The notes: a model not told the origin generated them from the sequence alone. A DNA stretch of 43,174 nucleotides from Verrucomicrobiaceae bacterium UBA2429 (GCA_002343505.1 DDQZ01000101.1:866-44039), one strand, 5' to 3'; positions 12,001 through 18,059 are shown, counted from the stretch's first letter. Numbers and translations: made by a program.

Positions 12001-15000
12001 TGCGGCGCCACGACGGAAATTGTGACCTGCGTGCCGGGAGTGAGATTACCAAGATTAAAAAAGTCGCCCGAGGTGTCAGGAGGCATGTTCACCCCCAGAA
12101 CCGTCGTGGTGAGCTGGCCTGCGGACAGCGCCAGCGGAGGCGTGTTGAACTGGCTCACCGAATTGTTGCTCTCCACTTCCGCAAACACTGGGGGACGAGC
12201 CAAAGTCAGCCTCGCCCGGTATTCCGCTGTTCCTCCGTGGTTCGGAGCCACACGCAAATAATAAGTGCCGGACTGCGGCAAGGTGACAGTCCATTCCCCG
12301 TAGCCATTGGAATTCGCGTTGAAGCCGCCGATGTGGGTGCCCACGCTGTTATAGATGTTGTAGTTCCTGCCTGAAGAGCCTTGCGCGCCGGGCGTTTCCG
12401 TGGTGATGAGCAGCCGGTCCTGCACCAGCGCGCTAAACGAGTACCAGTCAACATCCGAGTCCGTCGTCAAATGCCCGCGCAGCGCGCCATGACGCATGCC
12501 CGCCACCACGGCGTCCTCCGCCAAGGGCTGGCTGGAGTTGCCGGTCCAAACATAAAGACGGTTTTGATTGTAGGAGTTCGCCAGCAAGTCCACCCGCCCG
12601 TCCCCATTCACATCCGACCAGGCAAGACCGCCGGTGTTGCTGGAGTCCGAATAACGAACCGGTGCTGAAAAGTTGATCGTGCCATCTCCGCGGTTTTGGC
12701 AAACCACGACCCCGTTGTACCTGGCGATGAGCAGGTCCGGCCAGCCGTCGCCATTGAGGTCGGGCGACTCCATGTAAAACATGTTGGAGTTGCCATCCAC
12801 ATCAAAGGTCGTGAACGGCTCAAAGGTTCCATCCCCTCTGCCTTTCAACACACTGACGCGGTTGTGGAACTCGGTGCATACGGCCATGTCGAGGTGGCCA
12901 TCCCCGTCAAAATCCGCCACACCGGCGCCCGTGGGCTCCGTGTCTTCCACTGGATAAAACACCGGCTGCGCAAAGGTTCCGTTATTGGCGCCGGTGTTGA
13001 GGAACACCGCCATGTCATCCAGCACATAATCCCCCGCAGCGAGGTCGTCCGTGCCGTCGCCGTTGAAGTCGCCGGCCGTCAGCGCGTAAAACTGCACCGT
13101 TTGACCGCTGACCGTGATCTTGCTCTCCGTGAAACTTCCGGCGCCGTCACCGAGCAGAATACTGATGCTGCGCCCTCCCGTGCCAGTCAGATGGTTCACC
13201 ACCGCGAGATCGGTGAAGGCGTCGCCATTGAAGTTCCCCTTCACCATGTGGATGGGGCCGTCACCGACAGGGATGACCGGACCGGGGGTCAGCGTGCCGT
13301 CCCCGGGGTTGTTGTAGATGCGCACCTGGTCGCTGCCGTGGCAGGAGACCACCACATCCAGCCGCCCGTCGCTGTTCACATCCACCAGCTCGATGTCCCA
13401 GGGATTCGTGCCGCTGGCGTAATTCACCGCAGCGCCGAAAGTTCCATCCGGGTTGCCGGGCAGCACTGAAATCTGCGCCGCGTTATGCAGGGCGATGATG
13501 GCTTCCTTGTGTCCGTCGCCGTCAAGATCAAGCAGCTTCAATCCCCAGGGACCGTTGCCAGTCGCCGTGAAACCCGCCGACGTAAACGATCCGTCATGCG
13601 CCGCGCCGGGACTGGTGCTGATCGAGTCCGCTGTTTGCAAAGTCTCGTTGCTGCGGCTTTCAAAAACATAACCCGGCACTCCGGCGACGGTGAACAGGCG
13701 CGTGTGGGAGGAAAGCAATGGGTTGGCGAATTTGTCGGTCAGCCCGGTTCCAGCGATAAAGCGGTAGTTTCCGGGTTGGAGCGGGCCGTCCGGGATGTGG
13801 TAGCTGGCGGACAGTCCGGCGCTGTAGGCTTGGGGCACCACTGTGTAAACATCATCATCCGCCGTGCCGAAAACGCCGTCCACTCCCGCCGCGCGCAGGT
13901 CGTAGTTCGCCGCGTTCGTCACCGTCGAGGCCAGCATGTCCTCGCTGAAGGTGACGGTGAAATTCGGACCGGCATATGACACTGTGGCGCCCTCCGCAGG
14001 CAGGGAGACAGCCGTGACGAAAGGCTGCTCAGGGTCCGTGATGGTCACATCCACGAGGTACTCCGAGTGCAGGCCGCGCGTGCTGGCGGCATCGAAGACC
14101 CGGAAGTAATAGGCGCTCTCATTGCCAGCGGTGACGGCGTAACTCAGTTGGGGATCGCCCGCGTCGCTGACCGCCACCTGAGTCCCGTCGGTCTTGAAAA
14201 TGGCCATCCTGCCCGACAATGGGCTGCTTTGCGGGATGCGCAGATCAAGCGTGATCTCGGCGCCCGCGCCCAGATTGCCGAGGGACCAGTAGTCGCCGCT
14301 CGTGTCATCTCCGGCAATGTAACCCGCCGCCGCCCCTGTCAGCGAGCCGACTCCAAGAGTCAGCGCGACGGAGTCCGCCTGCCCGATGGAATTGTTTGCC
14401 TCGCTCTCGATCGTGGTCGGCACGTCGAAAGCCGAGACGCGGAAGCGGTACTCGCCCGTGTAACCATGGTTGTGCGCCACACGAACATAATAGGTGCCCG
14501 GCGCGTTCAGGTTCAACTGCGCTGTCTGGCCAATGCCATTGGATGCCGCGTTGAATCCCGTGACATGCGCGCCGTCCGCGTCATAGATGTTATAGTTCAA
14601 CCCGGATGAGCCTGGATTGAGGGGAATGTCAGCCGCCAGAACAACGCGCTTCGGCCCGTCAATCGTGAAAGAGAACCAGTCCACGTCACCGTCGAGGATG
14701 CGCCCTCTGCCATGCGTGTTGCCGAGGCTTGCCAGAGTCGCGTCCTGTGTCAGCGGAATCTGAGGGTTGCCCAGAAGAGTGCGAATACGGTTACTGTTCC
14801 ATTCATTGACAACCAAATCAGGAAGTGTGTCTCCATTCACATCCTGAAGCACGAAGCCCAGCGCGTATCCGATCTGGTAGCGCAACGCGCCGGTAAAAGC
14901 GGGTGCAACGGTCGAGCGTGAGTTATACACCACTTCCAGACCGTTCGTGCGTGGAATGACCAAGTCCACCCAGCCGTCTTCATCAACATCCACCGCCTCG

Positions 15001-18000
15001 GCGAAATATTGGCTGGCGTTAACTGCCAGCGGCCATGTGGCAAATGCTTGAAAAGTCCCGTCTCCATTGCCTTTCAAGATTGAGACAAGGGTGCTCGTCT
15101 CCGCCATCACCATGGCGTCCAGATTACCGTCATGGTCAAAGTCGGCCAGTCCAATGGAAGTGGGATTGACACCGCTGATGGCAAAATCCACGGGCGCATC
15201 AAAAGTTCCATCGCCATTGCCCTGAAAGACACGCATCATGTCCGTGTCGAAATCTCCCACGACCAGGTCGTCGTGTCCGTCCCCATTCACATCCCCCGTG
15301 CTAAAGCCATACGGACGAAAAACATTTCCCGCGACGGACACCTTGCTTTCTGTGAAGCTTCCTGATCCATCTGCCAGCAGGATGCTGATGCTGCGCCCGC
15401 CCGTTCCGGTGTTGAAGTTGACCACGGCCAAGTCGGTGATTGTGTCTTCGTCGAAGTCCGCCTTCACAATGTGAATGGGTCCGTCTCCCACAGTAATGGA
15501 ACCGTCCGCGGAAAGAGTGCCGTCCCCATTGTTCCGGTGCAGGCGGACTTGATCCGAGGAATGGCATACCACGATCACATCCAGAAGTCCGTCATTATCA
15601 TAGTCGAGCAACTCCAGTGCCCAAGGATTCGACCCGGTTGCGTAGTTCGTGCTAGTCGGATCAAATGAGCCGTTCGCGATGCCAGGGTAAACTCTGATCT
15701 GATTTGAGTTATGAGCGGCCACGATGGCTTCTTTCGCTCCATCGCCGTCCAGATCCAGAAGCCGCAGACGGTGCGGTCCCGTGCCGGCGGCGATGTCATG
15801 CGTGTAAGTGAAGGAGCGGTCAAACACCGCCGCCGCTGGCGCGTTCAGCGGTGTGGCTTTCAGGCGGTCATTGTTGTCACGATTCTCCACCACGAAAGGC
15901 GTTTTGGCGGTGACGGTGAAAAGGGTGTCGCTGTCCGCCGCCAGTCCGTTGCCCGCTCGGTCCTGCACTCCGGTGGTGAGCCGCAGGCGGTGCAGACCAG
16001 GCTGCAGCGGCTCGTTCACGACCGTGAAGTAGGCCGTCGTGGCAAGCCCGTCATAAGAGTTGCTCAAGGTGTGGGCATGGTCGTCCGCCGTGTCGAGCAC
16101 GCCGTCAGCGCCAGCGTGGGTGAGGATCACGTTGGCCGCGTTTTGCAGCGTGGAGGGCAGCATTCTTTCAGAGAAGTCCACCCGCATTCCCGCAAACACC
16201 GCGTTGAGCGCGGGGGCCGGCCCGCTGTAGGCCGAAAGGCTGTAGCTTCCAGGATGGCTGCCCTTGTTTGATGAGGAGACGCCGTTTTGCGGCGTGCCGG
16301 TGTAGCTCGACTCGCCAGGCAGGATGGTCACCGTCACCAAGCCTGTCTCGCCGTTGGCAAGCAGACCCGCGTGGCGGACCGCAGATGCCAGCGCGCTGTC
16401 ATCTGAATAGACCCCCGTGCCCCACACTGCCCCGCCGCCGCCGGTCACCTGCACATGAAAGCTTGTTCCATTCTGGCCGCGATAAGCCGTCATGCTGCCG
16501 GGGTTCATGATCAAATCAGGCGCCCCCTCAAAAGTGTGCCCAAACACCGGCACAGGCGCGGCCCTCACCACCGAGGGGATGGCCGCGTCAGTCACCGTCA
16601 CACTCGCCACATACTGCGCCATCAATCCCGTCCTCGCCGCGCTGAAGGCGCCCGCGCCAGCCGTGCCCGCCCACTCCGCGCCGCCATTGATGACACCGTT
16701 CAGCGCGTTCGCCGTGGCATCCGCCAGCGCGGCGCCGGATCCCTCGTTGAACTTGTAGTAGGCCGCCAGCCCCGCCTCGTTTCCGTTCAGTTCGTTGTCC
16801 AGGTTCGCAGCGATCTCCGCCGCGCTGCGCGCCACATTCCACACGCGCACTTCGTCAATCAGCCCGCGGAACCTGCCCGCGTAGCCCGATCCGATGACCG
16901 CGTTCAAAGCACCCGCCACAGCCGGAAAATAGGATGCGTTGACCTCGTTCACCAGTTTGCCATTGAAGTACCAGAAAAGCTTCCTCGGCTCGCTGTCCAG
17001 CCGCCGCACCAGCGCAATGTGGGTCCACTCCCCGGCGGTCATAAGCTTGTTGGAAAAGAAGCCCTGGTAGGGGTTGTTGTCTCCGCCGTTTGTCCCGTAA
17101 AAATAATTGATGCCGCCGTCCGTCTCGATCGTCATCGTGCCCTCGCCGCCGTAGGCCTTGTTCCAGGGATTGCGCCGCCCGCCGAAGTCGTCCGGCTTGA
17201 TCCACATCTCGATGGTCTGATCCCCCGTGATGCGCAGCTCGTTCGGATTGCCCAGCGCCACATCATCGTTCGTTCCGTCAAAGCGCAGCGAATGACCGGA
17301 CAGCTCGGGATTCACCCGCAAGCGCAGCACATACTCAGCGGATGAAGGTATCGCCCCGTTGAGCACCGCGCCAAATGTCGTCGCCACGGGCGATCCTTCC
17401 GAGCCTTTCGCAAACAGCGTCATCTCCACATCCCCAGCCACCAGAGTCGAGAGCGCCGGCAGGCCGAGACTGACATTCACCGAGTTCCCCGCCGCCAGTG
17501 TGCCGAGATCAAAATAATCCGCGCCCTCCTTCAGCACTCCCGCCGCCTTCGTTGTGAAGCCGCCCCCGGTAGGAGTCAGTGTGGGCAGCGTGGGTGTGTA
17601 TTGAGTGTCGTTTGGCTCCGCCTCCAGCGCAAAACCCCGCCCCATGTCCACCCGCATCTGAAATGCCGATGCCACGCTGTCCGCATAAAACTGGATCGTG
17701 TAGCTGCCCGGCGTTGTCACTGTGAAGCTTTGGATCATTGTCTCGCCTTGCTGGGTGCCGTTGTTCGATGCCTGAAGCGTGCCGCCCGCATTGTAGAGAC
17801 GCAGCCTTGGGTTCGAACCCACCGCGCTCGTCACCGCCCAGATCGTCACACGGTCCCCGCCCTCGAGCTCCACCAGCCAGGATTTGGCATTGGCCACACC
17901 AATGCCGGTCAGGCTGTCATTGACCACGTTGGAGTAAAAACCGCTGGCCGGAGGACTTTCCGTCAGTCCAAGCTGGGATTGTGAAAATGCCTGCGCGGCA

Positions 18001-18059
18001 GTCATCATCCACGCCATCAGCGCCGCCACTCCGCCAAGGTTTGTTTGAATCTTTTTCAT
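1..18059 (-). CDS. Giant secreted multidomain surface protein (at least 6019 aa, C-terminus outside window)
   Basis: A single frame stays open from the ATG at 18059 to the left edge. Segments translated near the start, in the middle and at the edge all lie in the same frame and read as sensible domains. Residues 1-26 form a signal peptide (MKK start, hydrophobic core, AQA cleavage site). Domains in order, with approximate residues: PPC-like 41-255; LamG 256-470; LCCL-like 535-604; Ig + seven FG-GAP repeats + two PPC 612-1339; the same 1347-2330 with a LamG inserted at about 2024-2267; the same 2334-3074; Ig + two PPC 3080-3457; two CARDB 3461-3710; three InlB-type repeats 3711-3939; Ig 3942-4045; two FN3 4050-4242; beta-helix 4244-4454; Ig/FN3 mix 4460-5320; unassigned beta-rich tail 5324-5917; carboxypeptidase-regulatory-like 5920-6003. 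Such domains serve extracellular adhesion and carbohydrate binding. No catalytic domain is visible, so the function is unknown. The anchoring or secretion tail would lie beyond the edge. Confidence 0.93.
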   Translation of the reverse strand, partial: MKKIQTNLGGVAALMAWMMTAAQAFSQSQLGLTESPPASGFYSNVVNDSLTGIGVANAKSWLVELEGGDRVTIWAVTSAVGSNPRLRLYNAGGTLQASNNGTQQGETMIQSFTVTTPGSYTIQFYADSVASAFQMRVDMGRGFALEAEPNDTQYTPTLPTLTPTGGGFTTKAAGVLKEGADYFDLGTLAAGNSVNVSLGLPALSTLVAGDVEMTLFAKGSEGSPVATTFGAVLNGAIPSSAEYVLRLRVNPELSGHSLRFDGTNDDVALGNPNELRITGDQTIEMWIKPDDFGGRRNPWNKAYGGEGTMTIETDGGINYFYGTNGGDNNPYQGFFSNKLMTAGEWTHIALVRRLDSEPRKLFWYFNGKLVNEVNASYFPAVAGALNAVIGSGYAGRFRGLIDEVRVWNVARSAAEIAANLDNELNGNEAGLAAYYKFNEGSGAALADATANALNGVINGGAEWAGTAGAGAFSAARTGLMAQYVASVTVTDAAIPSVVRAAPVPVFGHTFEGAPDLIMNPGSMTAYRGQNGTSFHVQVTGGGGAVWGTGVYSDDSALASAVRHAGLLANGETGLVTVTILPGESSYTGTPQNGVSSSNKGSHPGSYSLSAYSGPAPALNAVFAGMRVDFSERMLPSTLQNAANVILTHAGADGVLDTADDHAHTLSNSYDGLATTAYFTVVNEPLQPGLHRLRLTTGVQDRAGNGLAADSDTLFTVTAKTPFVVENRDNNDRLKATPLNAPAAAVFDRSFTYTHDIAAGTGPHRLRLLDLDGDGAKEAIVAAHNSNQIRVYPGIANGSFDPTSTNYATGSNPWALELLDYDNDGLLDVIVVCHSSDQVRLHRNNGDGTLSADGSITVGDGPIHIVKADFDEDTITDLAVVNFNTGTGGRSISILLADGSGSFTESKVSVAGNVFRPYGFSTGDVNGDGHDDLVVGDFDTDMMRVFQGNGDGTFDAPVDFAISGVNPTSIGLADFDHDGNLDAMVMAETSTLVSILKGNGDGTFQAFATWPLAVNASQYFAEAVDVDEDGWVDLVIPRTNGLEVVYNSRSTVAPAFTGALRYQIGYALGFVLQDVNGDTLPDLVVNEWNSNRIRTLLGNPQIPLTQDATLASLGNTHGRGRILDGDVDWFSFTIDGPKRVVLAADIPLNPGSSGLNYNIYDADGAHVTGFNAASNGIGQTAQLNLNAPGTYYVRVAHNHGYTGEYRFRVSAFDVPTTIESEANNSIGQADSVALTLGVGSLTGAAAGYIAGDDTSGDYWSLGNLGAGAEITLDLRIPQSSPLSGRMAIFKTDGTQVAVSDAGDPQLSYAVTAGNESAYYFRVFDAASTRGLHSEYLVDVTITDPEQPFVTAVSLPAEGATVSYAGPNFTVTFSEDMLASTVTNAANYDLRAAGVDGVFGTADDDVYTVVPQAYSAGLSASYHIPDGPLQPGNYRFIAGTGLTDKFANPLLSSHTRLFTVAGVPGYVFESRSNETLQTADSISTSPGAAHDGSFTSAGFTATGNGPWGLKLLDLDGDGHKEAIIALHNAAQISVLPGNPDGTFGAAVNYASGTNPWDIELVDVNSDGRLDVVVSCHGSDQVRIYNNPGDGTLTPGPVIPVGDGPIHMVKGNFNGDAFTDLAVVNHLTGTGGRSISILLGDGAGSFTESKITVSGQTVQFYALTAGDFNGDGTDDLAAGDYVLDDMAVFLNTGANNGTFAQPVFYPVEDTEPTGAGVADFDGDGHLDMAVCTEFHNRVSVLKGRGDGTFEPFTTFDVDGNSNMFYMESPDLNGDGWPDLLIARYNGVVVCQNRGDGTINFSAPVRYSDSSNTGGLAWSDVNGDGRVDLLANSYNQNRLYVWTGNSSQPLAEDAVVAGMRHGALRGHLTTDSDVDWYSFSALVQDRLLITTETPGAQGSSGRNYNIYNSVGTHIGGFNANSNGYGEWTVTLPQSGTYYLRVAPNHGGTAEYRARLTLARPPVFAEVESNNSVSQFNTPPLALSAGQLTTTVLGVNMPPDTSGDFFNLGNLTPGTQVTISVVAPQLAVDNLPSMQALELKHRWSFGEAVGATEFTDSVTSLPSANLLGTGAVVGGGQVVLPGGASGSAPYIDLPNGIVSSRTGSATFEGWATINGSQNWSRLFDFGTGTAGELLSPGGSATGGQHFFLSAQVSGTLTSNRISINSGASNSADFGVSYSAGQQFHYAVVYESAGASGGVIKYYRDGVLRGSFGTAAMLTGIADLNNWLGRSNWTSDGNLNGAYSEFRVWDGAYNDAQAAASAAAGPDTVAGAVPPALAAQPFLTLFKSDGTQMAFAAPGAGPLQFTLGASDAASYRLRVHRNERSVTSLYQASITIEDVTPPFITSNSLPAEGSTVTFPHPVFTLGFSEDMLASTVVNAANYELRSAGPNGVFDDADDVPYTLSPSSYTSGLSATLRIMDGPLQAGAYRFTAGTGLRDLFERPMDASHVRFFNIQDVAGFVTEGRNNNTLATAEILSGITTPGGFDGSYAVQPSFTSGGSAPISLLLVDLNGDGEKDLVVSNRDSNNITTRLGAGNGTFGAPVTYATGSQPHYMCLVDFDKDGLMDVVVPIYNADQTTIFRNNGNGTLTLHATLAAGDGPLSAAAGDFNGDGNPDFAVTNHLTGVNGRSLSIYLGDGLGGFTHSFAGAGLSPSWRPYHLAVADFDGNGLSDIASANNDSNDILVFLATGAGAFGDPVRHATDRNNPTGIAVADFNGDFKADLVVCYGSSQNAVNILNGNGDGTFQPHVNWTLDGNRNQYNMRVGDLNGDGYPDILAPRWGALVARQNKATPVLSFNSASIWTELNQVLDAAVEDLNGDGMRDMIALSHDQAAVRVYLGLGSFNLNADTIVAGMRHGYGRGHLETDSDSDYYQFSAKGGERLIIAAESPGAPSSSGFDFNLYDHRGAHILGSSSIASNGYVYTQPFLIPYDGRYYLRVSPWHYSTHEYRFRVTTVDAQTQIEAEVNNSTGQATLAAFNAASGSRSAKIFGHIAGNDTSGDFWSLGNLAGGTQINVTLNRPQNSTFTTGLLRILNAGGSEVASSGAGGLNVSHTVAGGAEGQYFLHFSESAGNRNLHCIYQAALSLTDALPPQITGTSLPAEGASTLAFINSFTLSFNEDMLASTVTNPATYALREAGADMVLGTSDDVIYPVSPAAYSSGLSASFNLAAPLPPGIYRLTVAGLKDTYGNNMPGAFVRNFSVAQVPGFTTINPGSNTPATATALVQVEEPDGLITGAGRGRRTSSGDTHYWSFQGAAGQKLTFDTELVGASPSTDLYWRIRRPDNSVLWEGNIGNNNQGLFATLTLNATGTHYVQVNEWNTWQEEYRFRLSLIDPALAQVEIESNNNIASATPLTLAPMGDISVARAAGIVHTPSDLDYYALGAVPAGKTIFVSATLPATSSFLPVVAVYNSSGVFMSEINGAPGDGSAEVRINTPGDYFMLVRSTGATGNYMSQYVAELQVHDTSSVAIPNLQVTEVVLPPEMGLQSGDTYTYEFTVSNVGSADIPDVPWSDRLVLSKNLIFGDQDDSEVGVFVRNGGLGMGASYTVTGTSTLPQGAVGDYYLIARTDFTNQVDEVILENDNTSASATTFPVALAPYPNLVVQNLGVTGPVADEFSITWNLANTGNLAAPAGFKERVRVVNTTTGATLLDELRTPGGISAGGSLPRDASVVTTAAGVYQISVTADAQNDVYEHDGVSNTTAEVNTAQTSFTILQYWTVSVSTPDPARGAVSGGGTFLAGTPVTVTATPDTSLLPWQFVRWTQNGSFVSASAGYSFNATANRNLVAEFALPSYQVSASITPAGAGSVAGAGFFQHGSNAQLTATASQGYLFGRWEEAGATISTNAVLNLAVTGPRIFQAVFVEANPTHDVVTATNPPGLGVTAGDGTFNNGQSSNFSASASVEAGDTEYLFDHWKLNGVFFGSQRVFSKTFSTLDAPVMNFVAHYTSRSLKPVVTQVTSNYANPIRAAGNVQFTLTFDRTMRNNVEPVLVLSSANASETAVIPPGGSWISATQFRSADTTFGAGNGGAYVLNASAATDSNNRVMEPADVFSFDVDVTPPPNPVLALSSFTGTSATVNWMGYAAPADLNAFRMYLQPADFASVAGIPAVSGLGAAPRSYTFTGLQPDTQYYAAITAVDVAGNSDPAVTTLPVLMESTVPPPVNFVLTSPTPESARLNWNAYNTAALIGFQGWRVYMQETPFADVTGLTPVAQLAANVKTHDLAGLDRSKTYHIAVVGYNRLDEFDPAVTTQAWTDPLAGQITANLTIGSAGADEVVEVLQSMIVRPGATLTVLPGTTLKFAPGTGLTIEGALVAEGTPLRPINFMSSTATPAKGDWNGVVLSNTNASTRLAHLWLRHGEGVQVVGGTPQLSSLFCVQNEGQGIAASGNANVSVASSFFAFNDRGVRASGNALLSVTGSVIKNNSVQGAEQSAPAVLDMQGNWWGSSAAGDIAAMIAGTVDTGSPLAGEPVLAAGFATAGGITSTGVRNLAVVLASANATAFRLSENSLFPGVLWQEIFPAGETNTFSPYPFPGSHLLSTGAGLKTVYAQFRSITGQTGAAIPVNVTLITTGPVINTFSLADGQVITRPLAVTGSATAALGMNLIRLFANDTLLASAAGGSLNFQWDMRPLNAGPYRMRLLARDNAGNESTREVNVTLDPQPPPAPVITAPLNNAVVATPAITVSGTAEPGVTVRLTRNSAPQGSMTATVGGAFSFANVPLVEGANALIATAEDVVGTRASTAVNVELDSGPPAPVVLQEPPIYDSFRGLILQWGFSPSGERPVKYRVFWHNAPFASSAAASGQSALLNVQSYTLTSAPDGDLHISVVGYDAAGNASPLSNQIAYTLDRTAPVFTVSYDKAMPAGPGPLTIVLESNEPLAATPLMTIKPNGLNTPISVPLTKTSGTTYTATYNVTNVSARTGAAVVSVTGTDLTGNRFSGSPGGTALSFDVTPPAGALTFDRPVPIKTVSEADPAVAEDVSLSFNLTLSEAPKPGTTPSLTFTPPIGADIVPALTGSGVNWTGSILLTASMGKGQGQFVFSATDARDNVGSSVTPNQLEIYNTEHPNAPGIPVNLAATTLSGGRIRITWNPVADAHSYRIYRELGNTGVTPVVLVADGIEETEWTDETVPEDGIYRYAIRAFRVSIEGNPSGTLNALSDRTPPNAPEDLDVTLTNSGLRITWNPPSDGLAPHRYHVYRNGVKIRTLNSAQPVLDFPPKGLLQYEVAAADSYENESRAGPVPFEFFVDAVGSLLAQVNQGQPTVLSWTFNDPAGVGYNVYRNGVKQNGQPIPVATKTFTDLLPLPPAESVEYRVTAVDNLSRESAPRTVRVLPVTWSLVMNPDDEGAARVSRTRYFDNYRLTILNKDAATPLALNAVQVSRTLGGGAVTAFTQPVSLEIAAASNESLDIPVPGPEFDAQGQNLEISVRAAPNEGGSLVAYTGSASNILAAVEPPLMLEMRVTEPPVAGGLAEVKTRIHNRGYATMEVVLGRQTGQQPGDLFIQVLDESGAEISRRNFNGFGAPGLLIRPNGDAYVSIAPGASVEVSVEDVLIPIVLAETGRANFRATLSQVFAGLGTASQRVSGPLTGTLQSSVIETPYFGSVSTEKDIFAGDEPIVISGQAIDRASSNPQGNVPMRIGFAARGAVWYQDVEADGDGNFSYSYQPFSGFAGELTIWAAHPDVFDVLAQKTVRIYRIYATPSFGNIRMSKNDHLDFTIQLINPAELPLSGVGVNFRAYRLDVDGVTEIPIPEVTCDFQAAGPPAGLAANKRTPVNLRLAAAVDAPDNANIEITFTTAEGASTRFAGTLQLLPAVPILSMTSPRQGYVDVTVNKGQIVSQQVTLQNLGTRALLDVELVPPQLIPWMQINLPVNAQGNAELPDLDVGATVTFTVAFVPPENTPQGYVQDVVKIRGSNAMAGFDFNLYALVSSEAKGGATFHVENFLGQEVPNATVRIRNSISGQEVGPLSTNASGDATFADLTEGLYSWQVTASGHSAATGTMEVVAAQTIIVEPVLQRSLVTVTFQVRPVPF
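2095..2915 (-). other. Three consecutive fibronectin type III domains of the giant protein
   Basis: Residues about 5050-5320 contain three FN3-like units. Their cores are IRITWNPVADAHSYRIYREL, LRITWNPPSDGLAPHRYHVY and LSWTFNDPAGVGYNVYRNGV. Each has a following Y-x-V-x-A-x-D/F strand. They precede a beta-rich tail that I cannot assign. Confidence 0.75.
4700..5330 (-). other. Right-handed parallel beta-helix segment of the giant protein
   Basis: Residues about 4244-4454 begin with TLTVLPGTTLKFAPGTGLTI, the usual 'V.PG..L.f..g..l.i.G.L.a.Gt...pI.F' entry of right-handed beta-helix/parallel beta-helix repeats. Repeating turns follow (GVQVVGGTPQLSS, GIAASGNANVSVASSFF, GVRASGNALLSVTGSVI). The segment ends with the characteristic GNWWGS motif. 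Confidence 0.75.
7690..8825 (-). repeat. Module copy 4 of giant protein, without the propeller
   Basis: The Ig-like domain (FNEDMLASTVTNPATY, MVLGTSDD) is followed directly by two PPC-like domains (SGDTHYWSF, then VEIESNNNIA and DLDYYALG). The roughly 360-residue FG-GAP propeller found in the other three copies is absent. The copy is therefore about half length and ends the series before the CARDB domains. Confidence 0.8.
8835..11060 (-). repeat. Module copy 3 of giant protein: Ig-like + 7 FG-GAP + 2 PPC-like
   Basis: The Ig-like domain has FSEDMLASTVVNAANY and GVFDDADD. The seven calcium motifs are VDLNGDGEKD, VDFDKDGLMD, GDFNGDGNPD, ADFDGNGLSD, ADFNGDFKAD, GDLNGDGYPD and EDLNGDGMRD. Two PPC-like sandwiches follow; the second has DTSGDFWSLGNL. 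Length and order match copy 1. Confidence 0.85.
11070..14020 (-). repeat. Module copy 2 of giant protein, enlarged by an inserted LamG domain
   Basis: The order is the same as in copy 1. The Ig-like domain has FSEDMLASTVTNAANY and GVFGTADDD. Seven calcium motifs follow: LDLDGDGHKE, VDVNSDGRLD, GNFNGDAFTD, GDFNGDGTDD, ADFDGDGHLD, PDLNGDGWPD and SDVNGDGRVD. Two PPC-like domains close the module. The second is interrupted after VTISVVAPQ and resumes at FLTLFKSDGTQ, which makes this copy about 0.75 kb longer than the others. Confidence 0.85.
11262..11990 (-). other. LamG/concanavalin-like domain nested in a PPC-like domain
   Basis: Residues about 2024-2267 begin LKHRWSFGEAVGATEFTDSV and include ATFEGWATINGSQNWSRLFD, YYRDGVLRGSFG and FRVWDGAYNDAQA. 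These are typical LamG_3 features: 'HRWSF' entry, 'EGWA..', 'Y.DG' and a closing 'E.RVWD'. The flanking residues on both sides belong to a single PPC-like domain that is uninterrupted in the other module copies. Confidence 0.75.
14045..16225 (-). repeat. Module copy 1 of giant protein: Ig-like + 7 FG-GAP + 2 PPC-like
   Basis: The module starts with an SbsA/Big-type Ig-like domain (FSERMLPSTLQNAANV, then a GVLDTADD motif). Seven FG-GAP/VCBS calcium motifs follow: LDLDGDGAKE, LDYDNDGLLD, ADFDEDTITD, GDVNGDGHDD, ADFDHDGNLD, VDVDEDGWVD and QDVNGDTLPD. Seven repeats match one integrin-alpha-like seven-bladed propeller. Two PPC-like beta-sandwiches close the module (GDVDWFSF, then an EAEANNSIGQ-type segment with DTSGDYWSLGNL). 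The unit is about 2.2 kb. Confidence 0.85.
16248..16455 (-). other. LCCL-like domain within the giant protein
   Basis: Residues about 535-604 read VWGTGVYSDDSALASAVRHA, then GLLANGETGLVTVTILPG, a SYTG segment and NGVSSSNKG. This is the order seen in LCCL domains: G-T-x-x-Y-x-D-D-S, A-x-x-H-A-G, G-x-V-T-V, Y-x-G-S/T and N-G-V-x-S. The cysteines of animal LCCL domains are missing. It sits between the N-terminal LamG domain and the first Ig/propeller module. The assignment rests on motif order alone. Confidence 0.65.
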
